Assembly (NCBI RefSeq): GCF_000685015.1
Contig: NZ_BAYA01000006.1
Coordinates: 393,251-457,250 of the forward strand
Reading direction: 5' to 3'
Source of the DNA: Paraburkholderia bannensis NBRC 103871
GTDB taxonomy: Bacteria > Pseudomonadota > Gammaproteobacteria > Burkholderiales > Burkholderiaceae
Length of the DNA stretch: 64,000 bases
Shown here: piece after piece, positions 16,523-25,945 of the stretch
Layout: the number at the start of each line of letters is the position of its first letter
Numbering within the stretch: the first letter of the stretch is position 1
The notes under the pieces: model-generated
What the model was told of the DNA's origin: nothing
The model's database searches: none
The model's input: the letters and a program-made list of their open reading frames with translations, nothing else
Translations under genes and position numbers: made by a program

Positions 16523-17977
16523 TTACTCCACGGCCTTCACCATATCCTCGATCACCTTCTTCGCATCGCCGAACACCATCATGGTCTTGTCCATGTAGAA
16601 GAGTTCGTTGTCGAGACCGGCATAACCCGCCGCCATCGAGCGCTTGTTGACGATGATGGTGCGCGCCTTGTAGGCCTCGATGATCGGCATGCCCGCGATC
16701 GGCGACTTCGGGTCGTTCTTGGCCGCCGGATTCACCACGTCGTTCGCACCGAGCACCAGCACCACGTCGGTCTGGCCGAACTCGTTGTTGATGTCCTCCA
16801 TCTCGAACACCATGTCGTAGGGCACTTCAGCTTCCGCCAGCAGCACGTTCATGTGGCCCGGCATGCGGCCCGCGACCGGATGGATCGCGTAACGCACGTC
16901 CACGCCTTTTTCGACGAGCTTGTCGGTGAGCTCCTTCAGTGCATGCTGCGCGCGCGCCACGGCCAGGCCGTAGCCCGGCACGATCACGACTGATTCGGCG
17001 TTGCCGAGCATGAACGAGGCATCGTCGGCGGAACCCGACTTCACCGGGCGCTGCTCCTGCGCGCCGCCCGTTGCCGCCCCGCCCGCCTCCGCGCCGAAGC
17101 CGCCCAGCAGCACGTTGAAGAACGAGCGGTTCATCGCGTGGCACATGATGTACGAGAGGATCGCGCCCGACGACCCCACCAGCGACCCGGCGATAATCAG
17201 CATCGCGTTGTTCAGCGAGAAGCCGATCCCCGCCGCCGCCCACCCCGAATACGAGTTCAGCATCGACACCACGACGGGCATGTCCGCGCCGCCGATCGGA
17301 ATGATGATGAGCACGCCCAGCGCGAACGCGATCGCCGTCATGATGATGAACGGCAGCCACGACTGCGTGATGAAGAACAGCACGCCGAAGCCGATCATGC
17401 CGATCGCCAGCATCAGGTTGATCAGGTGCTGGCCTGCATACACCACGGGCGCGCCCTGGAAGAGGCGAAACTTGTACTTGCCCGAGAGCTTGCCGAAGGC
17501 GATCACCGAACCGCTGAACGTAATCGCGCCCACGAAGGTGCCAATGAACAGCTCGATGCGGTTGCCGTACGGCAGGAAGCCCGGATAGGGCGCGTCTTCG
17601 GCAACCAGCCCGAAAGCCGCCGGCTCCGACACCACCGCATACGCGATGCACACCGCCGCGAGACCGATCAGCGAGTGCATGGCCGCGACCAGTTCGGGCA
17701 TCTTGGTCATCTCGACGCGCGCGGCGACGAACGCGCCCAGCCCGCCGCCAACGATCAGCGCACCGAACAGCAGCGTCAGCCCCAAACCCAGGTTCGAGCC
17801 AAACTGTGCGGACTCCTTGACGATCAGCGCAATCGTCGTGAGGATGGCGATGGCCATGCCGACCATGCCGAACAGGTTGCCGGCGCGCGCGCTGCGCGGA
17901 TTCGACAAGCCCTTGAGCGCCTGAATGAAGCAAACCGACGCCACCAGATAGAGCAGCGTAACGACGTTCATGCTCAT
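16523..17977 (-). CDS. pntB: NAD(P) transhydrogenase subunit beta
   Basis: Membrane subunit of the proton-translocating nicotinamide nucleotide transhydrogenase, which reduces NADP+ with NADH using the proton gradient. The 484-residue protein has about nine hydrophobic segments in its first 270 residues, then the cytoplasmic NADP-binding domain III. That domain carries [15 protein letters not shown] at about 330-345 and the late [18 protein letters not shown] motif. It is the last gene of a three-gene operon; its ATG overlaps the pntAB stop by four bases. Confidence 0.96.
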   Translation of the reverse strand: MSMNVVTLLYLVASVCFIQALKGLSNPRSARAGNLFGMVGMAIAILTTIALIVKESAQFGSNLGLGLTLLFGALIVGGGLGAFVAARVEMTKMPELVAAMHSLIGLAAVCIAYAVVSEPAAFGLVAEDAPYPGFLPYGNRIELFIGTFVGAITFSGSVIAFGKLSGKYKFRLFQGAPVVYAGQHLINLMLAIGMIGFGVLFFITQSWLPFIIMTAIAFALGVLIIIPIGGADMPVVVSMLNSYSGWAAAGIGFSLNNAMLIIAGSLVGSSGAILSYIMCHAMNRSFFNVLLGGFGAEAGGAATGGAQEQRPVKSGSADDASFMLGNAESVVIVPGYGLAVARAQHALKELTDKLVEKGVDVRYAIHPVAGRMPGHMNVLLAEAEVPYDMVFEMEDINNEFGQTDVVLVLGANDVVNPAAKNDPKSPIAGMPIIEAYKARTIIVNKRSMAAGYAGLDNELFYMDKTMMVFGDAKKVIEDMVKAVE

Positions 17978-18306
17978 CGCGCGCCCTCCTTTCCTTCCGC
18001 AGCGGCAAGCTTCCTGGGCTCCTTCTTGCGGAACATCTCCAGCATGCGCCGCGTGACAAGAAACCCACCGAACACGTTCACGGCAGCGAGCAACACGGCC
18101 AGCGTGCCGAAGAACTTGCCCGCGAAGCCCACGGTCAGGCCCGTGGCCAGCATCGCGCCGACAATCACGATCGCCGAAATCGCGTTGGTCACGGCCATCA
18201 GCGGCGTATGCAGCGCGGGGGTGACATTCCAGACCACGTGATAGCCCACGTACACGGCCAGCACGAAGATGATCAGGTTGATGACGGTATGGTTGATCAG
18301 TTCCAT
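17974..18306 (-). CDS. pntAB: NAD(P) transhydrogenase subunit alpha, part 2
   Basis: Small membrane subunit of 110 residues with three hydrophobic segments and a charged C-terminus ([18 protein letters not shown]). In E. coli this region is the C-terminal membrane part of PntA; here it is a separate protein, the arrangement seen in Rhodospirillum and Burkholderiaceae. It lies between the NAD-binding subunit gene (13-base gap) and pntB (four-base overlap). Confidence 0.95.
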   Translation of the reverse strand: MELINHTVINLIIFVLAVYVGYHVVWNVTPALHTPLMAVTNAISAIVIVGAMLATGLTVGFAGKFFGTLAVLLAAVNVFGGFLVTRRMLEMFRKKEPRKLAAAEGKEGAR

Positions 18307-18319
18307 TGCCGGTCTCCTC

Positions 18320-19471
18320 TCAGGTCTTGCGCGTGACGGCGCCGTCGCGGGCCAGCAGCGTGGCCGCGACGATGTCGTCCGCGAGATCGATGTTGAGCGT
18401 GCCTTCCTTCGTGACGATGAGCTTCAGGAAGTCGAGCAGATTGCGCGCGTAGAGCGCGGACGCATCGGCGGCCACCATCGACGCGAGGTTCGTATAGCCG
18501 CAGATTTGCACCCCGTGCTGCGTGACCACCTGGTCAGCGACGGTGAGCGGGCAGTTGCCGCCACGTCGTCCCGTGGCCTGATCGGCAACCGGCCCGCGCC
18601 CTGCCGCGAGGTCGATGACCACGGAGCCTGGCTTCATCGCCTGCACCGTTTCCGATGGCAGCAAGGTGGGCGCGTCGCGCCCCGGAATCAGCGCCGTCGA
18701 AATGACGATGTCGGCCTGACGCGCGCGCTCATGCACGAGCGCCGATTGCCGCGCGAGCCACGATGGCGGCATGGGTCGCGCGTAGCCGCCCACACCCACC
18801 GCTGCTTCGCGCTCCTCATCGGTTTCGAATGGCACATCGAGGAATTTCGCGCCGAGCGATTCGATCTGCTCCTTCACCGCCGGACGCACGTCCGACGCCT
18901 CGATCACCGCGCCCAGCCGTTTGGCCGTCGCAATCGCCTGCAGGCCCGCCACGCCCGCGCCCAGGATCAGCACGCGCGCGGCCTTCACCGTACCGGCGGC
19001 GGTCATCAGCATCGGCATGAAACGCGGATAGAGATTGGCCGCCACCAGCACCGCCTTGTACCCGGCGATATTGGCCTGCGACGACAGCACGTCGAGGCTT
19101 TGCGCGCGCGTCGTGCGCGGCGCGGCTTCGAGCGCGAAGGCGGTCAGGCCCGCTTGCGCAAGCTGCTGGGCGTTATCCGCATTGAATGGATCGAGCATGC
19201 CGGCCAGCACCGCGCCGCGTTTCATGAACGCGAGTTCGCTGATGCTGGGCGATTGCACCTTGAGCACGAGTTCGGCGCCCAGGGCAGCGGCGGCGTCGGC
19301 GATCTGCGCGCCAACGGCCGTATAGGCCTCGTCGGGAAAGCTGGCGCCGGTTCCGGCACCGGACTGGATCGTGACCGTGTGGCCCTGCGCGACGTACTTC
19401 TTGACGGTCTCCGGCGTCGCGGCCACGCGGCTTTCGTTCGCCCGGGTCTCCGCGGGCACTCCAATATGCAT
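18320..19471 (-). CDS. pntAA: NAD(P) transhydrogenase subunit alpha, part 1
   Basis: Soluble NAD(H)-binding domain I of the transhydrogenase, 383 residues, structurally related to alanine dehydrogenase. It opens with [23 protein letters not shown], typical of the family, and has the nucleotide-binding [30 protein letters not shown] segment. It is the first gene of the pntAA-pntAB-pntB operon on the minus strand; its promoter must lie in the 305-base gap towards nudJ. Confidence 0.96.
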   Translation of the reverse strand: MHIGVPAETRANESRVAATPETVKKYVAQGHTVTIQSGAGTGASFPDEAYTAVGAQIADAAAALGAELVLKVQSPSISELAFMKRGAVLAGMLDPFNADNAQQLAQAGLTAFALEAAPRTTRAQSLDVLSSQANIAGYKAVLVAANLYPRFMPMLMTAAGTVKAARVLILGAGVAGLQAIATAKRLGAVIEASDVRPAVKEQIESLGAKFLDVPFETDEEREAAVGVGGYARPMPPSWLARQSALVHERARQADIVISTALIPGRDAPTLLPSETVQAMKPGSVVIDLAAGRGPVADQATGRRGGNCPLTVADQVVTQHGVQICGYTNLASMVAADASALYARNLLDFLKLIVTKEGTLNIDLADDIVAATLLARDGAVTRKT

Positions 19472-19776
19472 CGTTGTTTCCTCCTCGGCCTGCTTCTCTT
19501 TCTGATCTGGCTCGAGTCCAATGGACTGACCTACGGACTGAGCTGAATAGGGGCCGACGAGGCTCGCCGGCTCTTATTGCAACGTTCGTGGTACGGCTGA
19601 AACGGGCAATGCAACGGCAAACGACGCACCACTTTAACCGAAAGGTGCGACGGCTTTGAAGCGGGATTTATCCCTTTTTTTGCGGTGCACACAACACTTC
19701 CGGCCGCCCGACCGGACGGTCGATGCGCGATCCGGCCCCGGGCAGCCTTCAGCGCGTGCCGGTAAAATAGCGGCCC
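19472..19776. other. Divergent intergenic region, pnt operon / nudJ
   Basis: About 305 bases with no credible gene. It must carry the pnt promoter on the minus strand, which I could not define. On the plus strand it ends with a TAAAAT -10 box at 19762-19767, nine bases before the nudJ ATG. Confidence 0.45.
19762..19767 (+). promoter_or_regulatory. -10 box TAAAAT placed for a near-leaderless nudJ mRNA
   Basis: TAAAAT ends nine bases before the nudJ ATG at 19777, so transcription would begin at or within two bases of the start codon. No -35 match and no Shine-Dalgarno are seen. Confidence 0.4.
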
Positions 19777-20280
19777 ATGAACGATGAAACCTGGGCCCCC
19801 CACGTCACCGTGGCCGCCGTGATCGAGCGCGACGGGCGTTTTCTGCTCGTCGAGGAACACACGCCCGCGGGCTTGCGCCTGAACCAGCCGGCCGGGCATC
19901 TGGAAGCCGGCGAGACGCTTCTTGAAGCCGTCGTGCGCGAGACGCTCGAGGAGAGCGCCTACTCGCTCACGCCCGAAGCGCTGGTCGGCATGTACATGAC
20001 GCATTACGGCAAGCCGGGCGAATCCGGCACGACGTATCTGCGCTTCACGTACTGCGGCAGTGTGGCGGCGCAAGCCGAAGATCGCGCGCTCGATCCCGAT
20101 ATCATGCGCACGCTGTGGATGAGCGTCGACGAACTGCGCGCCGCGAGCGAGCGCCATCGCACGCCGCTCGTGATGCAGTGCGTCGACGATTACCTCGCGG
20201 GCAAGCGCGTGCCGCTCGATTTCGTGCAGACGCACGCGGTCGGCCCCAGGTTAGCGAACCAGACAGGCAGCAAGGGCTAG
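19777..20280 (+). CDS. nudJ: NUDIX hydrolase, NudJ-like phosphatase
   Basis: Nudix pyrophosphohydrolase of 167 residues. The Nudix box is complete: Gly40, Glu46, Arg54-Glu55 and Glu58-Glu59 ([20 protein letters not shown]). E. coli NudJ hydrolyses thiamin precursor and nucleoside pyrophosphates and is also next to mnmA, so context supports the assignment. It is 35 bases upstream of mnmA. A -10 box almost abuts the ATG, suggesting a leaderless message. Confidence 0.88.
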   Translation: MNDETWAPHVTVAAVIERDGRFLLVEEHTPAGLRLNQPAGHLEAGETLLEAVVRETLEESAYSLTPEALVGMYMTHYGKPGESGTTYLRFTYCGSVAAQAEDRALDPDIMRTLWMSVDELRAASERHRTPLVMQCVDDYLAGKRVPLDFVQTHAVGPRLANQTGSKG

Positions 20281-20315
20281 TCGCCCATACAAGGCAGCAC
20301 TACAAGGCAGCAGAG

Positions 20316-21542
20316 ATGAGCAAAAAACGAGTGGTGGTAGGCATGTCGGGCGGCGTGGATTCGTCGGTGACCGCATGGCTGCTCAAGGAGCAGGGTTACG
20401 ACGTCGTCGGCCTCTTCATGAAGAACTGGGAAGACGACGACGACGGCGAGTACTGCTCGACGCGCCAGGACTGGATCGACGTGGTGTCGGTCGCGGACTT
20501 GATCGGCATTGACGTCGAAGCCGTGAACTTCGCCGCCGAGTACAAAGACCGCGTGTTCGCGGAGTTCCTGCGCGAGTATTCCGCGGGCCGCACGCCGAAC
20601 CCCGACGTGCTCTGCAACGCCGAGATCAAGTTCAAGGCCTTCCTCGACCACGCGATGTCGCTGGGCGCGGAAACCATCGCCACGGGCCATTACGCGCGCG
20701 TGCGACAGAACCAGGATAACGGTCGTTTCGAACTGCTGAAGGCGCTCGACCACACCAAGGATCAGTCGTACTTCCTGCACCGCCTGAACCAGGCGCAGTT
20801 GTCGAAGACGATGTTCCCGCTGGGCGAAATCCCCAAGACAAAGGTGCGCGAGATCGCCGAACAGATCGGCCTGCCGAATGCGAAGAAGAAGGATTCGACC
20901 GGCATCTGCTTTATCGGCGAGCGTCCGTTCCGCGACTTCCTGAACCGCTATCTGCCGACCAAACCCGGCCCGATGATGACGCCCGACGGCAAGACCGTCG
21001 GCGAGCATATTGGCCTCGCGTTCTACACGTTCGGACAGCGCAAGGGCATTGGCCTGGGCGGCAGCAAGGACGGCAGCGGCGATCCGTGGTTCGTCGCGGG
21101 CAAGAACATCGAAACCAACACGCTCTACGTCGTGCAGGGCCACGATCATCCGTGGCTGCTCGCGCACGATCTGCGCGCGGGCAACGTCAGCTGGGTCGCG
21201 GGCGAGCCGCCCGCCGAGGGCCACCAGTGCGGCGCGAAGACGCGTTATCGCCAGGCCGACGCGCCCTGCTCGTTCGCCAGCGCCGCCGAGTTCGGCGAAG
21301 GCCAGTTCTCGCTGCATTTCCCGGACGCGCAATGGGCCGTCACGCCGGGCCAGTCGGCCGTGCTCTATGACGGCGAAGTGTGCCTGGGCGGCGGCATCAT
21401 CGAAGCCGTCACGACGCTCGAACCGCACGTGCCCGCAGTCCTGCCGCCGGTCGCGCCGAAGAAGAAGCGCTCGCCGCGCAAGAAGTCGCCGCAGTTTGCT
21501 GCTGCAAAACCGGCCGCAAAGCCGGCCGCAAGCGAAGCGTAA
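20316..21542 (+). CDS. mnmA: tRNA-specific 2-thiouridylase MnmA
   Basis: Catalyses ATP-dependent 2-thiolation of the wobble uridine of Lys, Glu and Gln tRNAs. The start at 20316 gives [18 protein letters not shown], with the PP-loop SGGVDSS. The catalytic cysteine pair is Cys100 ([12 protein letters not shown]) and Cys198 ([12 protein letters not shown]). The protein has 408 residues. Its last 30 or so are a Lys/Ala/Pro-rich extension ([10 protein letters not shown] then [10 protein letters not shown]) beyond the usual MnmA end, probably disordered and RNA-binding by charge. It likely forms an operon with nudJ. Confidence 0.97.
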   Translation: MSKKRVVVGMSGGVDSSVTAWLLKEQGYDVVGLFMKNWEDDDDGEYCSTRQDWIDVVSVADLIGIDVEAVNFAAEYKDRVFAEFLREYSAGRTPNPDVLCNAEIKFKAFLDHAMSLGAETIATGHYARVRQNQDNGRFELLKALDHTKDQSYFLHRLNQAQLSKTMFPLGEIPKTKVREIAEQIGLPNAKKKDSTGICFIGERPFRDFLNRYLPTKPGPMMTPDGKTVGEHIGLAFYTFGQRKGIGLGGSKDGSGDPWFVAGKNIETNTLYVVQGHDHPWLLAHDLRAGNVSWVAGEPPAEGHQCGAKTRYRQADAPCSFASAAEFGEGQFSLHFPDAQWAVTPGQSAVLYDGEVCLGGGIIEAVTTLEPHVPAVLPPVAPKKKRSPRKKSPQFAAAKPAAKPAASEA

Positions 21543-21556
21543 GCTCGCAAGCCACA

Positions 21557-21587
21557 CCGCGCGGCGCGCCCTGCGCCGCGCGGGTTT
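21557..21587 (+). terminator. GC-rich hairpin after mnmA
   Basis: A perfect 11-bp stem CCGCGCGGCGC/GCGCCGCGCGG (21557-21567 and 21573-21583) lies 14 bases after the mnmA stop. Only three Ts follow, so it is a weak or Rho-assisted terminator. Confidence 0.6.
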
Positions 21588-21814
21588 CACCCGGGTTTCA
21601 CGCTGTCCCGATCGAACCTTTCGATCTCCTCGACGTTTTCTTCCACGTGTTTGCGCGGCGTCGGCTCCGGCCCCGCGAAAACCTGCCCGCTTCCCGGCCA
21701 GTTTCACAAACTTGCGGCATCATTCGGGCACGTCAGCGCCGTACCCCGGCGCGGCGGGTTCGCGCGGCCCTGACCGGATTTCGCGCGGCAAATCAAGAGA
21801 TCGAGGAGTCCCCC

Positions 21815-23422
21815 ATGTTTTCCCGACGTTACCTCGCCATGTGGTGCGCGGTGCTGCTACTCGCGGCCTGCGTTCTTGCAGCGGCGTTCCATCATCTGTC
21901 GTGGTACTGCGCCATCGTGCCCGCGCTGTTTGTCGCGCTCGGCATCTACGACATGACCCAGTTGCGCCACGCCATCCTGCGCAATTACCCGCTCTGGGGC
22001 CACCTGCGTTTCCTGTTCGAGTTCGTGCGGCCTGAAATCCGCCAGTACTTCGTCGAAGACGACACCGACGAAAAGCCCTTCTCGCTCGTGCAGCGCAGCG
22101 TGGTGTACCAGCGCTCGAAGAACGTCGTCGACAGCCGCCCCTACGGCACCGAGCTCGACGTGAAGGCGATCGGCCACGAATGGATCAGCCATTCGCTCGC
22201 GCCCACCAAACTGAACGGCAGCGACTTCCGCGTGCTCGTGGGCGCGAGTCGCGCGCAGCCGTATTCGATGTCGATTTTCAACATCTCGGCGATGAGCTTC
22301 GGCGCGCTGTCGGCCAACGCGATTCGCGCGCTCAACCTGGGCGCAAAGAAAGGCGGCTTCGCCCACGACACCGGCGAAGGTTCGATGTCGAAGTACCACC
22401 GCGAACACGGCGGCGACATCATCTGGGAAATCGCCTCGGGCTACTTCGGCTGCCGCAATGACGACGGCACCTTCAGCGCCGACAAGTTCCAGCGTCTCGC
22501 CAACGAGCCGCAGGTGAAGATGATCGAAGTGAAGCTCTCGCAGGGCGCGAAGCCGGGCCACGGCGGCATGTTGCTCGCCGCCAAGGTGACGCCGGAAATC
22601 GCGGAAACGCGCGGCATTCCGATGGGCCAGGACTGCGTGTCGCCTGCGCGCCATTCGGAGTTTTCGACGCCGCGCGGCCTGCTCGAATTCGTCGAGCGCC
22701 TGCGCAAGCTGTCGGGCGGCAAGCCCACGGGCTTCAAGCTCTGTATCGGCCATCCGTGGGAGTTCTTCGGCATCGCCAAGGCCATGCTCGAAACCGGCAT
22801 CCTGCCCGACTTCATCGTCGTGGACGGCGCGGAAGGCGGCACGGGCGCGGCGCCCATCGAGTTCACCGATCACATCGGCACGCCGTTGCAGGAAGGCCTG
22901 CTGCTCGTGCACAACACGCTCGTGGGCATCGGTCTGCGCGACAAGGTCAAGATTGGCGCGAGCGGCAAGATCATCACGGCGTTCGATATCGCCAAGACGC
23001 TCGCGATTGGCGCGGACTGGGTCAACTCGGCGCGCGGCTTCATGTTCGCGGTGGGCTGCATCCAGGCGCAGAAGTGCCATTCGGATCGCTGCCCGACGGG
23101 CGTCGCGACGCAAGACCCGGTGCGCCAGCGTGCGCTCGACGTGCCCGACAAGGGCGAGCGCGTCTACAACTTCCATCGCAACACGCTGCACGCGCTGCAG
23201 GAAATCATTCAGGCCGCTGGCCTGGACAGCCCCGCCGATCTGCGCGCGCATCACATCGTGCGACGCGTTTCTTCATACGAAGTGAAGCTGATGTCGGAGC
23301 TGCTCAAGTACCTGAAGCCGGGCGACCTGCTCGAAGCGCGCTATCGGTATCAGTTGTTCGAAAAGTGGTGGCCCGTGGCGCGCAGCGATTCGTTCGCGCC
23401 CGAAGTGGAGAAAATCGTCTGA
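21815..23422 (+). CDS. Membrane-anchored FMN-binding glutamate-synthase-family protein
   Basis: A 535-residue protein with the FMN-binding synthase domain of glutamate synthase (GltB central domain). Two hydrophobic helices at residues about 8-45 probably anchor it to the inner membrane. The FMN region includes FNISAMSFGALSANAI. A 3Fe-4S-type cysteine pattern C-x5-C-x4-C occurs at Cys415, Cys421 and Cys426 (GCIQAQKCHSDRCPTGVA). No amidotransferase domain, gltB or gltD partner is nearby, so it cannot use glutamine by itself. Its physiological reaction is unknown. The start at 21815 has a GAGGAG ribosome binding site. Confidence 0.9.
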   Translation: MFSRRYLAMWCAVLLLAACVLAAAFHHLSWYCAIVPALFVALGIYDMTQLRHAILRNYPLWGHLRFLFEFVRPEIRQYFVEDDTDEKPFSLVQRSVVYQRSKNVVDSRPYGTELDVKAIGHEWISHSLAPTKLNGSDFRVLVGASRAQPYSMSIFNISAMSFGALSANAIRALNLGAKKGGFAHDTGEGSMSKYHREHGGDIIWEIASGYFGCRNDDGTFSADKFQRLANEPQVKMIEVKLSQGAKPGHGGMLLAAKVTPEIAETRGIPMGQDCVSPARHSEFSTPRGLLEFVERLRKLSGGKPTGFKLCIGHPWEFFGIAKAMLETGILPDFIVVDGAEGGTGAAPIEFTDHIGTPLQEGLLLVHNTLVGIGLRDKVKIGASGKIITAFDIAKTLAIGADWVNSARGFMFAVGCIQAQKCHSDRCPTGVATQDPVRQRALDVPDKGERVYNFHRNTLHALQEIIQAAGLDSPADLRAHHIVRRVSSYEVKLMSELLKYLKPGDLLEARYRYQLFEKWWPVARSDSFAPEVEKIV

Positions 23423-23437
23423 CGTTTGAATGATGGT

Positions 23438-23480
23438 TGCGCGCGCAACTTGATTGAACTTGAATTGCGCGCGCATTTTT
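23438..23480 (+). terminator. Terminator of the glutamate-synthase-like gene
   Basis: A perfect 11-bp stem TGCGCGCGCAA/TTGCGCGCGCA with a 16-base loop is followed by five Ts, starting 16 bases after the stop. Confidence 0.8.
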
Positions 23481-23507
23481 ATCGTCATCGTTCAAATATC
23501 GACGACG

Positions 23508-23539
23508 AAAAAAAAGCGCGCATTACTGCGCGCTTTTTT
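23508..23539. terminator. Bidirectional terminator at the GST gene 3-prime end
   Basis: A 7-bp stem AGCGCGC/GCGCGCT with an ATTACT loop is flanked by an A-run on the left and a T-run on the right, so it can act on both strands. It lies just after the minus-strand GST gene stop. Confidence 0.85.
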
Positions 23540-23561
23540 CTTGCCTGCACGGTTTCAGGCG

Positions 23562-24173
23562 TTAAGCCTGCGGCACCGTATCCGCGAACGACGCGCGCTG
23601 CATGAGTTTCTCGAAGTGCTTCGCGAGATTCGGATGCGGCTCGCGCCAATCGAGTTCCGGCTGGCGAAAGTCGAGATAACCCAGCGCGCAACCCACTGCG
23701 ATATCGGCGAGCGTGTAGCGGTTGCCCGCGCACCACGCATTGCCCGCGAGGCCTTTGGCCATCGCTTTCAGGCCTTCGTGAATCTTGCGGTTTTGCCGCT
23801 CGATCCATGCCTGGCATTGCTGTTCGGGCGTGCGCTGCGTGCCTTCCGCGCGGATCAGCACGGCGGCGTCGAGCATGCCGTCGGCGAGCGCTTCCCAGCA
23901 CCGCACTTCCACGCGCTCGCGCCCGCCTTGCGGGATCAGCTTGCCGACTGGCGACAGCATGTCCACGTATTCGCAGATCACGCGCGAGTCGAACACGGCC
24001 TCGCCGTCCTCCATCACGAGACACGGCACCTTGCCGAGCGGGTTGAAATCGTGGATCGCGGTTTCGGCGGCCCACACGTTTTCAAGCACCAGCTTGTAGT
24101 CGATTTTCTTTTCGGCGAGCATGATCCGCGCCTTGCGGACATACGGGCTGCCGAGCGAACCGATAAGTTTCAT
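23562..24173 (-). CDS. Glutathione S-transferase family protein
   Basis: A 203-residue GST. I use the ATG at 24173 because MKLIGSLGSPYVRKARIMLAEK is the thioredoxin-fold start. The N-terminal domain continues to NPLGKVPCLVMEDGEAVFDSRVICEY, containing the cis-Pro and the glutathione-binding E/D-S pair. The helical C-terminal domain includes YTLADIAVGCALGYLD, the N-capping box region. It resembles the YibF/stringent-starvation-like bacterial GSTs. Substrate unknown. It diverges from pepP across 258 bases in which I see nothing but the pepP -10 box. Confidence 0.92.
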   Translation of the reverse strand: MKLIGSLGSPYVRKARIMLAEKKIDYKLVLENVWAAETAIHDFNPLGKVPCLVMEDGEAVFDSRVICEYVDMLSPVGKLIPQGGRERVEVRCWEALADGMLDAAVLIRAEGTQRTPEQQCQAWIERQNRKIHEGLKAMAKGLAGNAWCAGNRYTLADIAVGCALGYLDFRQPELDWREPHPNLAKHFEKLMQRASFADTVPQA

Positions 24174-24419
24174 CGCACCTGCCTTTTCTGGAATTCGGCG
24201 GCAGTATACGTGGTAATCGACAAATTCTGACGGGTTGCTCACTTTATGCCGTGAATTCGGCCGCGCGCTTTGTCGGCTCGATGCAACAACGGAGCGCGTC
24301 GGGGCGGGCGTTGCGCCGCGCGCATCGGCATGAAATTGACGCATTCCGGACGCATACCCGGCGCATCGCCGGGATGTTGAAGGGGCGCGCCGCGGCGGGC
24401 AGCGCACAGAGCCAGGCGC

Positions 24420-24425
24420 TACAAT
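24420..24425 (+). promoter_or_regulatory. -10 box TACAAT placed for a leaderless pepP mRNA
   Basis: TACAAT ends six bases before the pepP ATG at 24432, so the expected transcription start is the A of the start codon. No Shine-Dalgarno is present and no -35 match is seen at the right distance. Confidence 0.45.
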
Positions 24426-24431
24426 CGCACG

Positions 24432-25898
24432 ATGGACACGACCCTCACGGAAAGCGCTTCGGCCGCTGTGCGCGCGGCCGCCGATGCGCCGCGCGGCCCC
24501 GATGGCGGCGCAGCACTTTATCGCGCGCGCCGCGAACGCGTGCTAGCCGCGCTGCGAGCGCAAGGCGGCGGCGTGGCGCTGGTGCCTACGGCGCCCGAAG
24601 TCATGCGCAATCGCGACGCCGACTACCCGTATCGGCACGACAGCTATTTTTACTACCTCACGGGCTTCACCGAGCCGGAAGCCGTGCTTGTGCTCGATGC
24701 GAACGCCGGCGAAAACCAGCCAGCATCGATCCTGTTTTGCCGCGCGAAAAATGTCGAGCGCGAAACGTGGGAGGGCTTTCGTTTCGGCCCCGATGGCGCG
24801 CGCGAAGCGTTCGGTTTCGACGCCGCGTTTGCCATCGACGAGATCGATGCGCAGGTTCCGCGTCTGATCGCCAATCGCCCTGCGCTGCACTATGCACTCG
24901 CGGCCTCGGAGCGATTCGATGCCCAGGTGCGCGGCTGGATCGACGCGGTGCGCGCGCAAGGACGCAGTGGCGTGAGCGCGCCGGCTGCGGCCTATGATCT
25001 GCTGCCGCTGCTCGACGATATGCGCCTCGTGAAGGACGCACATGAACTCGATACGATGCGCCGCGCCGCGAAGATTTCGGCGCTTGCACATGTGCGCGCG
25101 ATGCAGACGTGCCGCACCGGCATGCGCGAGTACGAGATCGAAGCGGAACTGCTTTACACCTTCCGCAAGCATGGCGCCCAGGCGCCCGCCTATGGATCGA
25201 TCGTCGCGGCGGGCGCGAACGCCTGCGTGCTGCACTATCCCGCGGGCAATGCCGTCGCGCGCGAGGGCGACCTCATCCTGATCGACGCCGCGTGCGAATT
25301 GAACGGTTACGCATCGGACATCACGCGCACGTTTCCCGCGAGCGGACGCTTCACGAGCGCACAGCGCGAGGTCTACGACATCGTGCTCGCCGCGCAGCAG
25401 GCAGCGGTGGACGCGACGCGCGCGGGCGTGAATTTCGAAGCGCCGCACGAGGCCGCCGTGCGCGTGCTGGCGCAGGGGCTGCTCGACCTGGGCATTCTCG
25501 ATCGACAGCGCTATGCAAGCGTGGACGATGTGATCGCCGAGCGCGCCTACGCGCGCTTCTACATGCACCGTACGGGACATTGGCTCGGCATGGATGTGCA
25601 CGACGTGGGCGACTATCGGGAGCGCGGCACACAAGGCGTGCAAGGCGCACAGGACACACAGGGCAATGCCGCGCCGCCGTGGCGCACGCTGCGCGCGGGC
25701 ATGACGCTCACGATCGAGCCAGGCCTCTATATCCGCGCCGCCGAGGACGTGCCCGAGCGCTACTGGGATATCGGCATCCGTATCGAGGACGACGCCATCG
25801 TCACCGAAACCGGGTGCGAGCTCATCACGCGCGGCGTGCCCGTGAACGCCGACGAAATCGAATCGCTGATGCAGGACGCGCAGCGCCAGGGTGCTTGA
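24432..25898 (+). CDS. pepP: Xaa-Pro aminopeptidase (aminopeptidase P)
   Basis: Cytoplasmic metallopeptidase that removes N-terminal residues preceding proline. The 488-residue protein has the creatinase-type N-terminal domain (YPYRHDSYFYYLTGF) and the pita-bread catalytic domain. The five metal ligands are all present: Asp285, Asp296, His383, Glu429 and Glu452. Between the metal-ligand histidine and Glu429 it carries a Gln/Gly-rich insertion (GTQGVQGAQDTQGN, about residues 399-412). It is followed after 47 bases by ubiH, the same order as E. coli pepP-ubiH. Confidence 0.96.
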   Translation: MDTTLTESASAAVRAAADAPRGPDGGAALYRARRERVLAALRAQGGGVALVPTAPEVMRNRDADYPYRHDSYFYYLTGFTEPEAVLVLDANAGENQPASILFCRAKNVERETWEGFRFGPDGAREAFGFDAAFAIDEIDAQVPRLIANRPALHYALAASERFDAQVRGWIDAVRAQGRSGVSAPAAAYDLLPLLDDMRLVKDAHELDTMRRAAKISALAHVRAMQTCRTGMREYEIEAELLYTFRKHGAQAPAYGSIVAAGANACVLHYPAGNAVAREGDLILIDAACELNGYASDITRTFPASGRFTSAQREVYDIVLAAQQAAVDATRAGVNFEAPHEAAVRVLAQGLLDLGILDRQRYASVDDVIAERAYARFYMHRTGHWLGMDVHDVGDYRERGTQGVQGAQDTQGNAAPPWRTLRAGMTLTIEPGLYIRAAEDVPERYWDIGIRIEDDAIVTETGCELITRGVPVNADEIESLMQDAQRQGA

Positions 25899-25945
25899 GC
25901 GCTCATCGACATCGCAATAAAACGAATCAAAACCGAATCAGCGAC

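Noticed and set aside
19640..19690. Terminator-like GGGATTTATCCC plus T-run between pntAA and nudJ
   Set aside because: The stem is only four base pairs and no plus-strand gene precedes it.
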